Shown here: in pieces, positions 38,470 through 48,314 of the stretch
How positions within the stretch are numbered: the stretch's first letter is position 1
Layout of the letters: each line of letters opens with the position of its first letter
NCBI RefSeq assembly: GCF_029258575.1
Contig: NZ_JARHYI010000017.1
Location: 1-58,699, forward strand
Direction of reading: 5' to 3'
Source: Brachyspira sp.
GTDB taxonomy: Bacteria; Spirochaetota; Brachyspiria; Brachyspirales; Brachyspiraceae
Length of the DNA: 58,699 bases
Position numbers and translations under genes: made by a program
Notes under the pieces: model-generated
The model's input: only the letters and a program-made list of their open reading frames with translations
Database searches by the model: none
What the model was told of the DNA's origin: nothing

Positions 38470-38696
38470 TTTAATTTCCTTATATTTATTCAACTTTTTC
38501 CACAATACTTTCAATGACTTAATACTATAGTACAACAACTTGCTAAAAAAGTATTTTTTACTTTATAATTTTTTATTGTTCTTTTTCCCGATAACTTCGT
38601 CAAAGAGCCATACGAAGTACTTATACGGAGAAAGTGCAAATATTACAACTTTATATAATCACAATATATCAGTATATTTAATAATTCTTAAATATA
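38470..38696. other. Intergenic gap with a hairpin, possible dispersed element
   Basis: No gene in this stretch. ACTTCGT (38594-38600) and ACGAAGT (38612-38618) form a perfect 7-bp hairpin inside a more G+C-rich block (about 38585-38640) containing CCGATAACTTCG and TTATACGGAG. The block has the look of the potA leader element and of a block near 55710-55780. It may be one of a family of short intergenic repeats. Confidence 0.4.
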
Positions 38697-39419
38697 TTAA
38701 TTAAACATTCCTTTTCCTTTAGAATTCATATCAATAATATTCTTTATAAAAGCTCCTTCTGGAAATATATCTTTAGCCATTTTCATATACTTATCATAAT
38801 TAGCTTTATCATTATTTTTGAAATAAGTCTGAGAAGTCCATAAATAAACTATATGCTTTTGCCATTTCTCTTTAGCATTGCTTTCAGCCTTTTTTAATAT
38901 TGGAATTGCTTTATCAATACCGCCTCCCACAAATTCAGGACTGTATGCTGTAAGTATAGCTTTACCCAATAGCGAAGGAAAATGATTAGCATTAATTTTC
39001 AAAGCATTATCATATATTTCTCCTGCCTTCCCTGAAAATTTTACAACATCATTAAATGAAGAATAATTAATAACTCCGCTCATAACATCAGCAACAGAAG
39101 CCATATAATCAGCATCTTTATCTGATAATAAAGGAGTATTCTTTTTGATATTATCATTTAATAATTTATAAGCCTCTCTTTTACTTCTAGGATTCATATA
39201 TATATCCATAAGTAAAATAATATTCTCATAAGTCTGCTTTTCTATCTTTCCATAATTGCTATTTTTTACTTTTTCTATAGCAGCATTTAAATCACCTTCT
39301 TTATTGCTATTAGCCATATAATACAAGTTATAAAGTTCATTAAAATCTCTACTATATGAAAAAGCTGAAAAAGTCAAAACAAAAGATAAAAATAAAACTG
39401 TAAAAATCTTTTTCATCAT
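38697..39419 (-). CDS. Exported helical protein, unknown function
   Basis: The 240 residues start with a signal peptide (about 1-21) after a strong ribosome binding site (AAGGAGG, 7 bp). The mature part is all helical with repeat-like segments (LYNLYYMANSNKEG, YDNALKINANHFPSLLGKAI, HIVYLWTSQTYFKNNDKANY), as in TPR-type proteins. The overall plan is like the neighbouring 37687-38469 gene, and the two may be distant paralogues. An FVGGGIDKAIP turn is conserved-looking. It begins its own unit, about 230 bp upstream of that gene. No enzymatic motif is seen. Confidence 0.6.
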   Translation of the reverse strand: MMKKIFTVLFLSFVLTFSAFSYSRDFNELYNLYYMANSNKEGDLNAAIEKVKNSNYGKIEKQTYENIILLMDIYMNPRSKREAYKLLNDNIKKNTPLLSDKDADYMASVADVMSGVINYSSFNDVVKFSGKAGEIYDNALKINANHFPSLLGKAILTAYSPEFVGGGIDKAIPILKKAESNAKEKWQKHIVYLWTSQTYFKNNDKANYDKYMKMAKDIFPEGAFIKNIIDMNSKGKGMFN

Positions 39420-39453
39420 ATTAAATCCTCCTTAAAGCAAAGTACAATAAAAA

Positions 39454-40131
39454 CTACCTATTAACATTGATAACATTATTAACTTTATTCAAATTATTTA
39501 TATCAGAAAAAAACGGTTTATCTTTTATCTTAATATAAATAAAATAAGAAACAATCACAGATATGAAAGTAAATATTATAGAAATAGTATAATGAATAAG
39601 CCTATAAATTATAATATCATAATTAATGGATATATTATTTACCATCAAGCTAAAAAAGAATAATGAAAAATTGAATGCATTTACAATAAATTTAATAAAT
39701 ACAATTATATAAGCAGTTATTAAAGCCATATTTATATTAAAATTAATGCCTTTGTTTTTTATATATTTTTTCACAAAATAAATAGTTAAGCAAGTTAATA
39801 TAATACCAACTATATTGATAATAGTAACAAAAGCATTTTGAATTATCATATAGAGCAAATTTCCTTGCATATGATTCAAAATATAAAATATTCTTATAAA
39901 ATCAATAAATGTAAGAAATATATGATATAAAACACAAATAGCTATAGAATAAATAGGAGAATATAAAAATGCAGGAATTATAAAAAACACATTAAATATA
40001 GCAGTACAAGCTGATGCAATTATATTTAATACTTTAAAATCAAAAGGTATTAAATAAAATGGCAAACTCAATGCCGTATAGAATACTAGGCATAAAAAAG
40101 AAAATATAATTCTATTTTGAATATTTCCCAT
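39454..40131 (-). CDS. Integral membrane protein, about six helices, unknown function
   Basis: Very hydrophobic protein of 225 residues from ATG 40131, chosen because GGGAG is about 10 bp upstream; the alternative ATG 40152 overlaps the stop of the upstream gene (TAATG) and would add seven residues. Six hydrophobic segments alternate with short loops. The shape resembles S-components of ECF vitamin transporters, but I cannot point to a diagnostic motif. It follows the outer-membrane protein gene directly, and is likely coupled with it. Confidence 0.55.
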   Translation of the reverse strand: MGNIQNRIIFSFLCLVFYTALSLPFYLIPFDFKVLNIIASACTAIFNVFFIIPAFLYSPIYSIAICVLYHIFLTFIDFIRIFYILNHMQGNLLYMIIQNAFVTIINIVGIILTCLTIYFVKKYIKNKGINFNINMALITAYIIVFIKFIVNAFNFSLFFFSLMVNNISINYDIIIYRLIHYTISIIFTFISVIVSYFIYIKIKDKPFFSDINNLNKVNNVINVNR

Positions 40132-40151
40132 AAATAATATACTCCCAAACA

Positions 40152-41261
40152 TTAAAATACTATAGTGCTTATTATCAAGTTCATAATCAAACTTTTATTA
40201 TTATCAACACCGAAAGTTAATTGTAAAGGTGTTGTACCGTAAAGATTGTATCCTATTCCGCCTCCTACTACATACAATAAATTACCCTTATCAATACTAC
40301 TTTCAAAATATTTACCATATCCTACATTTCCAAAAGCGACTAAGTATATATCATTAAAACCAGAAGGAAGGAATCTCATAAAAAATTTATATTCAAGATG
40401 AATAAATGTTAGAAAGTCCATATTTTTAAGATGAGCCTCCAAATTTGATAAAGGCATCATCATAAGAGAGTATAAATATTTAAACCCAATAGAATATTTC
40501 TTCTTACTTTTATCAAAATAGGCACTGTATCCTATATAAGGCATTATTCCTAATTCTCCCCAATGATGAAAGAATGAATAAGGTATACTAGCCGATATAT
40601 TATAAGAATACTGCTTTTCATTAGGTATAATACTAACACCTACACCAGTATTGAATTTTAATTTATTAATTCCGTCATCAACAAATGTAGAATTTAAACC
40701 AATACTTTGATTAATCTTGAATATAGAATTTAATCTAAAAACTTCTCTCTCAGAAGAAAGTATTTTACCTATATTCATACCATAAGAAATAGATACATTA
40801 TCAAAAGAATAGCCCAATTTTATTTGACCGTAATATTCTAAATCTTTATAATTAAATGTAGAAAATGGAGGGGTTATTCCCTGCTTATAATTTAAATCCA
40901 AAAAAAATCTTCTATATCTGTACTCCATTCCAATATTAGCAAACATTCCAAATGATGATTCAGAACCATAATCAAAACTTATTCCAATGCGAGGTGCATA
41001 TATAAAATGCAAATTCTTCTTATAAGCATGTCCCAAATCAATGGAAAAAGGAAATCCAAAATAATTATAACTATAATGAAAACCAGATTGTACAAAATCA
41101 TTCTGGGCAAAAAGGAAACTTGATAATATGAAAAAAATTAATAATATTTTATTTACATATGAATAATTTTTTATATTTTTAACTTTCTCTTTAATTTGTT
41201 CTCTAATTTTTTGAGTCTTAGGGTATTTATTTTTTAATTCATTGAAAAAATCATCTATCAT
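40152..41261 (-). CDS. Predicted outer-membrane beta-barrel protein with an extended N-terminus
   Basis: The C-terminal about 310 residues alternate aromatic and polar residues over many short strands (GMEYRYRRFFLDLNYKQ, EYYGQIKLGYSFDNVSISY) and close with LIMNLIISTIVF, an aromatic/hydrophobic final strand, so a barrel is likely. Before it stands a signal-like helix (about 38-52, ILLIFFILSSFLFAQ), but this is preceded by an unusually long basic, charged segment of about 37 residues (KNKYPKTQKIREQIKEK). No in-frame Met exists between that segment and the helix. Either signal cleavage uses a long n-region or the start is misread. No family recognised. Confidence 0.6.
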   Translation of the reverse strand: MIDDFFNELKNKYPKTQKIREQIKEKVKNIKNYSYVNKILLIFFILSSFLFAQNDFVQSGFHYSYNYFGFPFSIDLGHAYKKNLHFIYAPRIGISFDYGSESSFGMFANIGMEYRYRRFFLDLNYKQGITPPFSTFNYKDLEYYGQIKLGYSFDNVSISYGMNIGKILSSEREVFRLNSIFKINQSIGLNSTFVDDGINKLKFNTGVGVSIIPNEKQYSYNISASIPYSFFHHWGELGIMPYIGYSAYFDKSKKKYSIGFKYLYSLMMMPLSNLEAHLKNMDFLTFIHLEYKFFMRFLPSGFNDIYLVAFGNVGYGKYFESSIDKGNLLYVVGGGIGYNLYGTTPLQLTFGVDNNKSLIMNLIISTIVF

Positions 41262-41433
41262 AATATTTTTCTATAAACGGTTTCTATTTAATATTAATGA
41301 GTTTATATATTTTTTTATTTTTCCTGCAAAAAATTCTACTGTATTAATATCTATTCTAATTTTTATTACCACAATAATTTTATAATTAAAAGTAAAGTAA
41401 ATGTGTAAATTTGTCAATACATATTTTAATATT

Positions 41434-42501
41434 TTAATTTCTAATATTTTCTATATCAAAAACTTCTCCGCTTTCAAAGTTTCTTACTTTTTCTTTTTCT
41501 GTAACAGTAATAAAAACCTGTCCCAAAGTTTTAATATATTCAAGTATATTATCTCTTCTACTATTATCAAGTTCAAGCATAGCATCATCAATAAGAAGAA
41601 TAGGGGATTTTTTTCTATATTCTGATAGTATTTTCTCACTTGCAAGCTTCATTATTAGAGTGAACATTCTTTTCTCTCCTTGAGATGAAAATTTACGGGA
41701 TAATGAATCTTTATAAAAAAACTGATATTCGGCTCTATGTATTCCAAAATAAGTTGTACGCATTTTCATCTGTTCTTGTAAAGTGTTTTCTAATTTTTTT
41801 ATATATTCATTTTCATTTGCGATGTCTTCTATTGTAGATTGATAATTTATAGAGTATGGATTTTCATTATTGAAGATGCTCTTATATATTTCATTCATTT
41901 TTTCTTCTAAAATTTTTGAATACTTTTTATTTTCTGATGCTATATATAGAGATAATTTTGCTATATCATTATTATAAATATATGCTTCATTTGGTTTTGT
42001 ATTTATGCAAATATTTCTCATTTTCAATAGCTTATTATATTTTATTAATACTGATAAATATTCTGCTGATATTGTTGATATTAGCATATTAAAATAATCG
42101 CGTCTTAATTTTGGTTCTGCTATTACTAAATCAGTATCATTTGGAAGAAATATAACATAAAGTATTCTTCCTATTAAATCTTTTCTTGATGAAATTTCTT
42201 TTTTATCTATTAATACTTTTTTTATTTTTTTTTGATATGCTATTTCTATATTGGTATCATAGTTCATACCATCTTCTCTGAAAACTCCTCTTAAAAAATA
42301 ATTATCATTTCCATTTTGTACAAGTTCTCTGTCCAATCTTGTTCTAAAAGAGATTCCATTTCCAAGCATATATATGGCTTCAAGTATATTAGTTTTTCCG
42401 CTGCCATTATGTCCGTAAAGTACATTAATTTTATCCGAAAAATTGAATATATTTTCATTGTAGTTTCTAAAAGAACGTATTGTAAGTTCTCTGAGTATCA
42501 T
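41434..42501 (-). CDS. recF: DNA replication and repair protein RecF
   Basis: SMC-like ATPase that loads RecA at gaps through RecFOR. The 355 residues have Walker A GHNGSGKTN (30-38), the ABC-type signature FSSQGEKR (about 276) and Walker B ILLIDDAMLELD (about 300-312). The N-terminus LRELTIRSFRNY is typical of RecF. It is divergent from mfd, with about 210 bp of AT-rich DNA between, so both start from this region. The usual neighbours (dnaN, gyrB) are not here. Confidence 0.95.
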   Translation of the reverse strand: MILRELTIRSFRNYNENIFNFSDKINVLYGHNGSGKTNILEAIYMLGNGISFRTRLDRELVQNGNDNYFLRGVFREDGMNYDTNIEIAYQKKIKKVLIDKKEISSRKDLIGRILYVIFLPNDTDLVIAEPKLRRDYFNMLISTISAEYLSVLIKYNKLLKMRNICINTKPNEAYIYNNDIAKLSLYIASENKKYSKILEEKMNEIYKSIFNNENPYSINYQSTIEDIANENEYIKKLENTLQEQMKMRTTYFGIHRAEYQFFYKDSLSRKFSSQGEKRMFTLIMKLASEKILSEYRKKSPILLIDDAMLELDNSRRDNILEYIKTLGQVFITVTEKEKVRNFESGEVFDIENIRN

Positions 42502-42714
42502 TTATGTATGACCTTTTTCATTTTATTAGTGAAAAATATTATATATTAAAATAATAAAAATAGTACTACTTTTTGGGTATATATTATTTTATCATTTAAT
42601 TATTAAATTTTTATTAAATTGATTATGTTTTCATTTTAAACTATTGCTATTTAATAAAATAATATTTATTATATATAAAAATTTTCTATACCGCATATAA
42701 ATGGTAAAAGCAAT

Positions 42715-45700
42715 ATGTATAATAATGAATTGATATATAATGAATTAATTGACAGATTTATAAAAAGCGAAGAATATTCAAATTTTGATATAAAAAATAC
42801 AAAGAGCATAACAGGACTTAAAGGTGGAAGTGATGCATTATTTTTTGCATCTGTATTTAAAGAGAATAGTATATTAATAGTTAAAGAGAATGAAAGTGAT
42901 GCTATGCTTCTTAGTCAGTCTTTAAATTTTTATAATATACCAAATTATTATTTCCCAGATTATGATACAGTACCATTTACAAAAATGTCTCCTATTACTG
43001 ATATAGCACAGGATAGGATCAATATTCTTTATAAATTAATCAATAAAGAAAAATGTATAATAATAACAACTATTAATGCCATCACTAGAAAAATAGTATG
43101 TAGAAACGATTTAGATAAACTACTAGTACATTTGAATGTAGGCGATAAATTGGAGTTAGATAATTTTAGACTTACATTATACGATTTGGGATATGTTATA
43201 GAGAGGGAAGTTGCTGAGAAAGGCACTGCTTCTGTAAGAGGAAGTATCATAGATGTATTTTCTGTAGAATATGATAATCCTATTAGAATAGAGATGTTTG
43301 ATGATGAGATTGAGAGTATAAGACTTTTCAATATAGAAGATGGAAGATCTTTTAAGAATGTAAATGATATTATTATTTATCCAGTGAGGGAAGTTGTTTA
43401 TAGTGATAATCAAGTTGAAGATTTTATAAACAATAATTTAAATATAAATGATGAGTTAAGAGATAATATAATTAAAAGAAAATATTTTGCTGGAAGTGAA
43501 AATTTACTTCCTATGTTTTATTCTAATTTAGAAACTATATTTGATTATTTTGATTATGGTTATATATTTATAGATGATGCTTTGAAATTAAAAAGTAAAT
43601 TGATAAATATTTTAGACATTATAAGAGAAAATTTTAATGATATAGATAATATATTTGATATGATAGGCGATATTGATAGTCTTTATATTGATAATAATTA
43701 TTTTGCTGAAATTATAAAAAAATCTATTAATATATCTCCTTTTATAACTGATACCGATATACATAAATTCAATTTTTCAGAAGGCTTATCTTTTAAATCA
43801 AGATTAACCGATTTTTTAGATTATGTAAAAGAATATAGAGAAAAAGATTATTTAATTATTCTCTCTACAGGTCATTATGATCAGGCTAATAGATTCTATG
43901 AGATAATGAAGGATTTATCTCCTATAATAATAGCACCAGAATCGGAAAATAAAAAAAATGAAGAATATAAAAAAGATAATTTACAAAATGATACAAATAA
44001 TTTAAATGATTCAAAAGAAGTTGTTAAAGAATTTATTATCAAAGATATTGATGCAGAGCCTGAAATAAAAAAAGACTATTCAAAGAATGAAAATAATTTT
44101 TATATAATTACAACACAGGCTTCTTCAGGTTTCATAAAGGATAATATCAAAACAATATTTTTGGCAGATTGGGAAGTATTTGGAAGAAAGAGAAAAAAGG
44201 TTCGTAAAATACCTAAAGTTAATAAGAATTTGATAGAAACATTTGTAGATTTGAATGTAGGAGATTATGCTGTTCATGTTAATTATGGTATAGGAAGATA
44301 TTTGGGGCTTACTAGAAAACTTTCTAATGGTAAAGAAAAAGATTATATAACATTAGAATATGCCAAAGGGGATAAACTTTATATACCTGTAGAGCAGATG
44401 AATTTTGTACAGAAGTATATATCAGGGCATGGCGAAGCTCCTAAATTAACATTACTTGGTGGAAGTGCTTGGGATAAAATAAAGAGCAAGGCTAGAGAAG
44501 ATGCATTGGCTACTGCCAGAGAATTAATAAAACTTTATGCTATAAGATCTAATATAAGAGGAAATGTTTATGGAGCGGATACTCAATGGCAAGATGACTT
44601 TGAGGCTTCTTTTAATTATGAAGAAACAGTTGATCAATTAAGGGCTATCAATGATATAAAAGAGGATATGGAAAGTGGTAAAATGATGGATAGGCTTATA
44701 TGCGGTGATGTCGGTTTCGGTAAAACTGAAGTGGCATTCAGAGCTGTATTTAAAGCTATAATGGCTGGCAAGCAATGTGCTATACTATGTCCTACAACTA
44801 TATTATCTCAGCAGCATTATAATAATGCCAAAAAGAGATTCGAAGATTTTCCTATAAGAATAGAAGTTTTGAATAGATTTGTAACTAGCAAGCAGGCTAA
44901 AAGAAATAAAGAATTATTAAAAATGGGTTCATGCGATTTGATAGTAGGTACTCATATGCTTTTATCTAAAGATATAGAGTTTAAAAATTTAGGTCTTATA
45001 GTTATAGATGAGGAACAGAGATTCGGAGTAAAACATAAAGAGGCTTTGAAAAAATTAAGATTGGAAACAGATGTATTAACTCTTTCAGCTACTCCTATTC
45101 CTAGAACTTTGAATATGGCTTTAACAGGAATAAGAGATATAAGTATAATAGAAACTCCTCCATTAAATAGAATACCAGTAAAAACTTTTGTTGCAGAGTT
45201 CAGTGAAGATACTGTTGTTAATGCCATAGATAGAGAATTAAAGAGGGAAGGACAAGTATTTTATTTATATAATAGAATAGATACAATAGAATCATTCGCC
45301 CTTATGATAAAAAAACTTTGTCCTAAAGCTCGTATATGCGTAGCACATGGAAGAATGACAGGCAATCAATTAGAAAAGATAATGGCTGATTTTATTAATC
45401 ATAAATATGATATTTTAGTTTCAACTACTATAATAGAAAATGGAATAGATATACCTAATGCTAATACTATATTAATAGATAATGCAAATAAATTAGGTTT
45501 ATCAGAACTTTATCAGCTTAGAGGTAGGGTAGGAAGAAGCGACAGAGAAGCCTATGCCTATATGTTTTATCCTAGCGATTTGGCACTTACAGAGGTGGCT
45601 TATAAAAGGCTTGAAGCTATTTCAGAACATACCGATTTGGGAGCAGGTTTTAAAATAGCTATGCGTGATTTGGAGATAAGAGGAGCTGGAAATATTTTGG

Positions 45701-46425
45701 GTAAAGAGCAGTCTGGAATGATATATCAGGTTGGTTATGAATTATATACTCAAATGCTTGAAGAGGCTACCAATGAATATAAGGGTGAAATAAAAGAAGT
45801 TACATTCGATACTGTTATAGATTTGAAGCATAATTTATTTATTCCAGATTCTTATATAACGGATTCAAAAGAAAAAATATCAGCTTATAAACTTATAATG
45901 CGTTCTCAAAGCGATGAAGATATTGATTATGCAAGAGATTTTATGATAGATAAATATGGAAAGCTACCTAAAGAATTAGAAGATATTTTTGATGTAGCAA
46001 GACTTAAAGTAATATTAAAAAGGGTAAGAATATTATCCGTAATAGAAGGACAGTATAATATATATGTTAAGCTTGATAAATATTCTAAAATAGATACTGA
46101 TAAGGTTATCAATTTAATAAATACTTCTAACTCTGGAGTGTACTTCGATAAAGATAATCTTAATCAATTAATAATTCCTGTTGTATATGAAAAAGAAAAT
46201 TGTTTGGATTGGAAGCTTGATAAAATAAAAAATATTATATTAGAAATAGAAGGAGAAGGTACTGCATATTTTAATTCAAAAGATAATCAGCAAGAGGATA
46301 AAAAAGATAAAGAAAATAATAAAATGAGTATAGCCGAAGCTAATTTAAAAAATAATAAAAATACTAGAAAAAGAACATTCTCAAAAAAAGTGCCTAAATT
46401 AATAAAGTTAAATAAAAATAAATAA
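42715..46425 (+). CDS. mfd: Transcription-repair coupling factor
   Basis: Removes RNA polymerase stalled at lesions and recruits UvrA. The 1236-residue protein shows all parts in order: a UvrB-like N-terminal part, the RNA-polymerase-interacting CarD-like domain (DLNVGDYAVHVNYGIGRYLG, about 512), a DNA translocase with Walker A GDVGFGKTE (about 663), DEEQRFG (about 764), the helicase motif QLRGRVGRS, and the C-terminal TRCF domain. It ends with a Lys/Asn-rich tail of about 60 residues. Divergent to recF. Followed by a perfect terminator. Confidence 0.97.
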   Translation: MYNNELIYNELIDRFIKSEEYSNFDIKNTKSITGLKGGSDALFFASVFKENSILIVKENESDAMLLSQSLNFYNIPNYYFPDYDTVPFTKMSPITDIAQDRINILYKLINKEKCIIITTINAITRKIVCRNDLDKLLVHLNVGDKLELDNFRLTLYDLGYVIEREVAEKGTASVRGSIIDVFSVEYDNPIRIEMFDDEIESIRLFNIEDGRSFKNVNDIIIYPVREVVYSDNQVEDFINNNLNINDELRDNIIKRKYFAGSENLLPMFYSNLETIFDYFDYGYIFIDDALKLKSKLINILDIIRENFNDIDNIFDMIGDIDSLYIDNNYFAEIIKKSINISPFITDTDIHKFNFSEGLSFKSRLTDFLDYVKEYREKDYLIILSTGHYDQANRFYEIMKDLSPIIIAPESENKKNEEYKKDNLQNDTNNLNDSKEVVKEFIIKDIDAEPEIKKDYSKNENNFYIITTQASSGFIKDNIKTIFLADWEVFGRKRKKVRKIPKVNKNLIETFVDLNVGDYAVHVNYGIGRYLGLTRKLSNGKEKDYITLEYAKGDKLYIPVEQMNFVQKYISGHGEAPKLTLLGGSAWDKIKSKAREDALATARELIKLYAIRSNIRGNVYGADTQWQDDFEASFNYEETVDQLRAINDIKEDMESGKMMDRLICGDVGFGKTEVAFRAVFKAIMAGKQCAILCPTTILSQQHYNNAKKRFEDFPIRIEVLNRFVTSKQAKRNKELLKMGSCDLIVGTHMLLSKDIEFKNLGLIVIDEEQRFGVKHKEALKKLRLETDVLTLSATPIPRTLNMALTGIRDISIIETPPLNRIPVKTFVAEFSEDTVVNAIDRELKREGQVFYLYNRIDTIESFALMIKKLCPKARICVAHGRMTGNQLEKIMADFINHKYDILVSTTIIENGIDIPNANTILIDNANKLGLSELYQLRGRVGRSDREAYAYMFYPSDLALTEVAYKRLEAISEHTDLGAGFKIAMRDLEIRGAGNILGKEQSGMIYQVGYELYTQMLEEATNEYKGEIKEVTFDTVIDLKHNLFIPDSYITDSKEKISAYKLIMRSQSDEDIDYARDFMIDKYGKLPKELEDIFDVARLKVILKRVRILSVIEGQYNIYVKLDKYSKIDTDKVINLINTSNSGVYFDKDNLNQLIIPVVYEKENCLDWKLDKIKNIILEIEGEGTAYFNSKDNQQEDKKDKENNKMSIAEANLKNNKNTRKRTFSKKVPKLIKLNKNK

Positions 46426-46447
46426 TTATTAATAATTTAATTATTGT

Positions 46448-46488
46448 ATCTATATTATGTTGTTATACAAATAGTACATAATATAGAT
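46448..46488 (+). terminator. Rho-independent terminator after mfd
   Basis: A perfect 13-bp stem ATCTATATTATGT / ACATAATATAGAT with a 15-nt loop, followed by a run of T. It ends mfd transcription before the fructose operon. Confidence 0.9.
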
Positions 46489-46520
46489 TTTTTTGTATTT
46501 TTTGATTAAAAATAATTATT

Positions 46521-46557
46521 TTTGATTGATTTTGATTGATTTTGATTGATTTATAAT
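46521..46557 (+). promoter_or_regulatory. Three exact 10-bp direct repeats beside the -10 box of the fru operon
   Basis: TTTGATTGAT occurs three times in a row (46521-46550) and is followed by TATAAT (46552-46557). The 10-bp period places each copy on the same face of the helix. DeoR-family sugar regulators commonly bind direct repeats, and the operon begins with such a regulator. So this is a likely operator overlapping the -35 region, with the T-G-A-T-T-G core as half-site. No good -35 hexamer is separable from the repeats. Confidence 0.6.
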
Positions 46558-46615
46558 ATGTTTTTTATATAATTATTAATATAGAGAACATATTAAAAAT
46601 AAAGGAATTATAAAA

Positions 46616-47359
46616 GTGCTGAAAATAAGCAGATATGAATTAATTCTTGAAGTTATAAAAGAGAAGAAAAATATCAAAATAGAAGAGTTAATAGAAAGAT
46701 TAAATGTATCAGAGGCTACAATCAGAAGAGATTTAACATTTCTTGAGAAAGCAGGAAAGATAAGAAGAGTTCATGGTGGTGCTATACTTATAGATAATCA
46801 GGAAGAGAGCTTAATTTATAAAAAAGAAATATATTCAGAAGAAAAGGAAAAAATAGGAAAATTTGCAGCTTCTCTAGTTGATAGCGGTAGTATCATATAT
46901 TTAGATGCAGGAACAAGCGTATTTGCTATGATTAAATATTTATCTGGTATAGAAAATATAAAAGCAGTAACCAACGGATTAAGTCATATAGAAGAACTTT
47001 ATAATAAAAAAATAGAAACCTACTTAATAGGCGGAAAAATGAAAATGCTTACAGGAGCTTTAGTAGGAGCGAATGCTGTTTTATCTATAAAAAATTTCAA
47101 TTTTGATTTCGCCTTTATGGGAGCAAATGGTATAGATATTGATGGATATTCTACGCCAGACAGTGAAGAAGCTTTAATAAAAAATGCTGCTGCTTCTAAA
47201 GCTGATAAAACTTATTTTTTATGCGATGAATCTAAATTGCAGAAAAAGAGTTTGATTAATTTTTATAATTTAGATGAGTCATATTTAATAACAAATGCAA
47301 AGGAAATAGATATAAATATAAAAAATAAATTGAAAGGTTTATATATTGTTAATCAATAA
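46616..47359 (+). CDS. fruR: DeoR-family transcriptional regulator of the fructose operon
   Basis: The 247-residue DeoR protein starts at GTG 46616 with AAAGGA 10 bp upstream. Its N-terminal winged helix (about 5-57) has the family signature KIEELIERLNVSEATIRRDL, then GAIL; the rest is the sugar-phosphate sensing domain with LDAGTSVFAM, GGKMKML and AASKADKTYFLCDESK. It is 15 bp before fruK. Regulators in this position usually repress fruRKA and respond to fructose-1-phosphate. Its likely operator is the triple repeat upstream. Confidence 0.85.
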   Translation: MLKISRYELILEVIKEKKNIKIEELIERLNVSEATIRRDLTFLEKAGKIRRVHGGAILIDNQEESLIYKKEIYSEEKEKIGKFAASLVDSGSIIYLDAGTSVFAMIKYLSGIENIKAVTNGLSHIEELYNKKIETYLIGGKMKMLTGALVGANAVLSIKNFNFDFAFMGANGIDIDGYSTPDSEEALIKNAAASKADKTYFLCDESKLQKKSLINFYNLDESYLITNAKEIDINIKNKLKGLYIVNQ

Positions 47360-47374
47360 AGTGAGGAATGACTT

Positions 47375-48292
47375 ATGGTATATACTTTAACATTAAATCC
47401 AGCTATAGATTACTATATAGATATGAATAATTTTGAAGAGGGAGAATTGAATAAAGTTAATAATGCTTATACATTGGCGGGAGGCAAGGGAATAAATGTT
47501 TCTAAAGTTTTAAAAAAATTTCATATTGAATCTTTGGCATTAGGCTTTTGCGGAGGTTTTACAGGAGATTATATAAAAAAGCATCTTAAAGAATATTCAA
47601 TTAAAGAAAATTTCATTTATTTAAAAGATGATACTAGAATAAATATAAAATTAAAAACTTCTAAAACAGAAAGTGAAATAGCAGGAAAATCTCCGAATAT
47701 TTCAAAAGAAAATATAGATGAATTATTAAGTTTTATAAAAAATAATGTTAAAGAAAATGATATATTGGTATTATCAGGAAGTGTTCCCAATTCTGTTGAA
47801 AGTACAATATATAGGGATATCATATTAACAGCTAATAAAAATATAAGAGTAATTTTAGATTCAAGAGATAAAGCATTCAAGATAGGTTTAAGAGAAGGAG
47901 TATTTCTAACAAAGCCTAATAAAAAAGAATTAGGAGAATATTTTAATATTAAAATAGAAACAGAGAAAGATATTATAAAGTATGCATGCGAATTAATAAA
48001 AGAGGGCAGTGAAAATGTGATAGTATCTTTAGGTAAGGAAGGCTCTATACTTGTAACAAAAGATGAAATTTATAAAGGCAATGCTCCAGAGGGAAAATTG
48101 ATAAGTTCTGTAGGGGCAGGTGATTCTATGATTGCTGGTATGGTTTATGGTATTAGTAAAAATCTTAGTATTACTGAATCATATAAATATGCTATAGCAA
48201 GCGGAAGTTCTACTGCATGTTCTGAAGGTTTAACTGACTTTGAAAATATGAATAAATTTTTATTAAAAACTGAAATAACAAAAATTAATTAA
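47375..48292 (+). CDS. fruK: 1-phosphofructokinase
   Basis: Phosphorylates fructose-1-phosphate to fructose-1,6-bisphosphate. The 305-residue PfkB-family protein shows the first signature GGKGINVS (about 36-43) and the second SVGAGDSMIAG, with the catalytic Asp at about 250. The N-terminus YTLTLNPAIDYYI is typical of FruK. AGTGAGG lies before ATG. It lies between the regulator and the PTS gene, as expected. Confidence 0.94.
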   Translation: MVYTLTLNPAIDYYIDMNNFEEGELNKVNNAYTLAGGKGINVSKVLKKFHIESLALGFCGGFTGDYIKKHLKEYSIKENFIYLKDDTRINIKLKTSKTESEIAGKSPNISKENIDELLSFIKNNVKENDILVLSGSVPNSVESTIYRDIILTANKNIRVILDSRDKAFKIGLREGVFLTKPNKKELGEYFNIKIETEKDIIKYACELIKEGSENVIVSLGKEGSILVTKDEIYKGNAPEGKLISSVGAGDSMIAGMVYGISKNLSITESYKYAIASGSSTACSEGLTDFENMNKFLLKTEITKIN

Positions 48293-48314
48293 TCTTATTA
48301 GTTGGAGGTACAAA

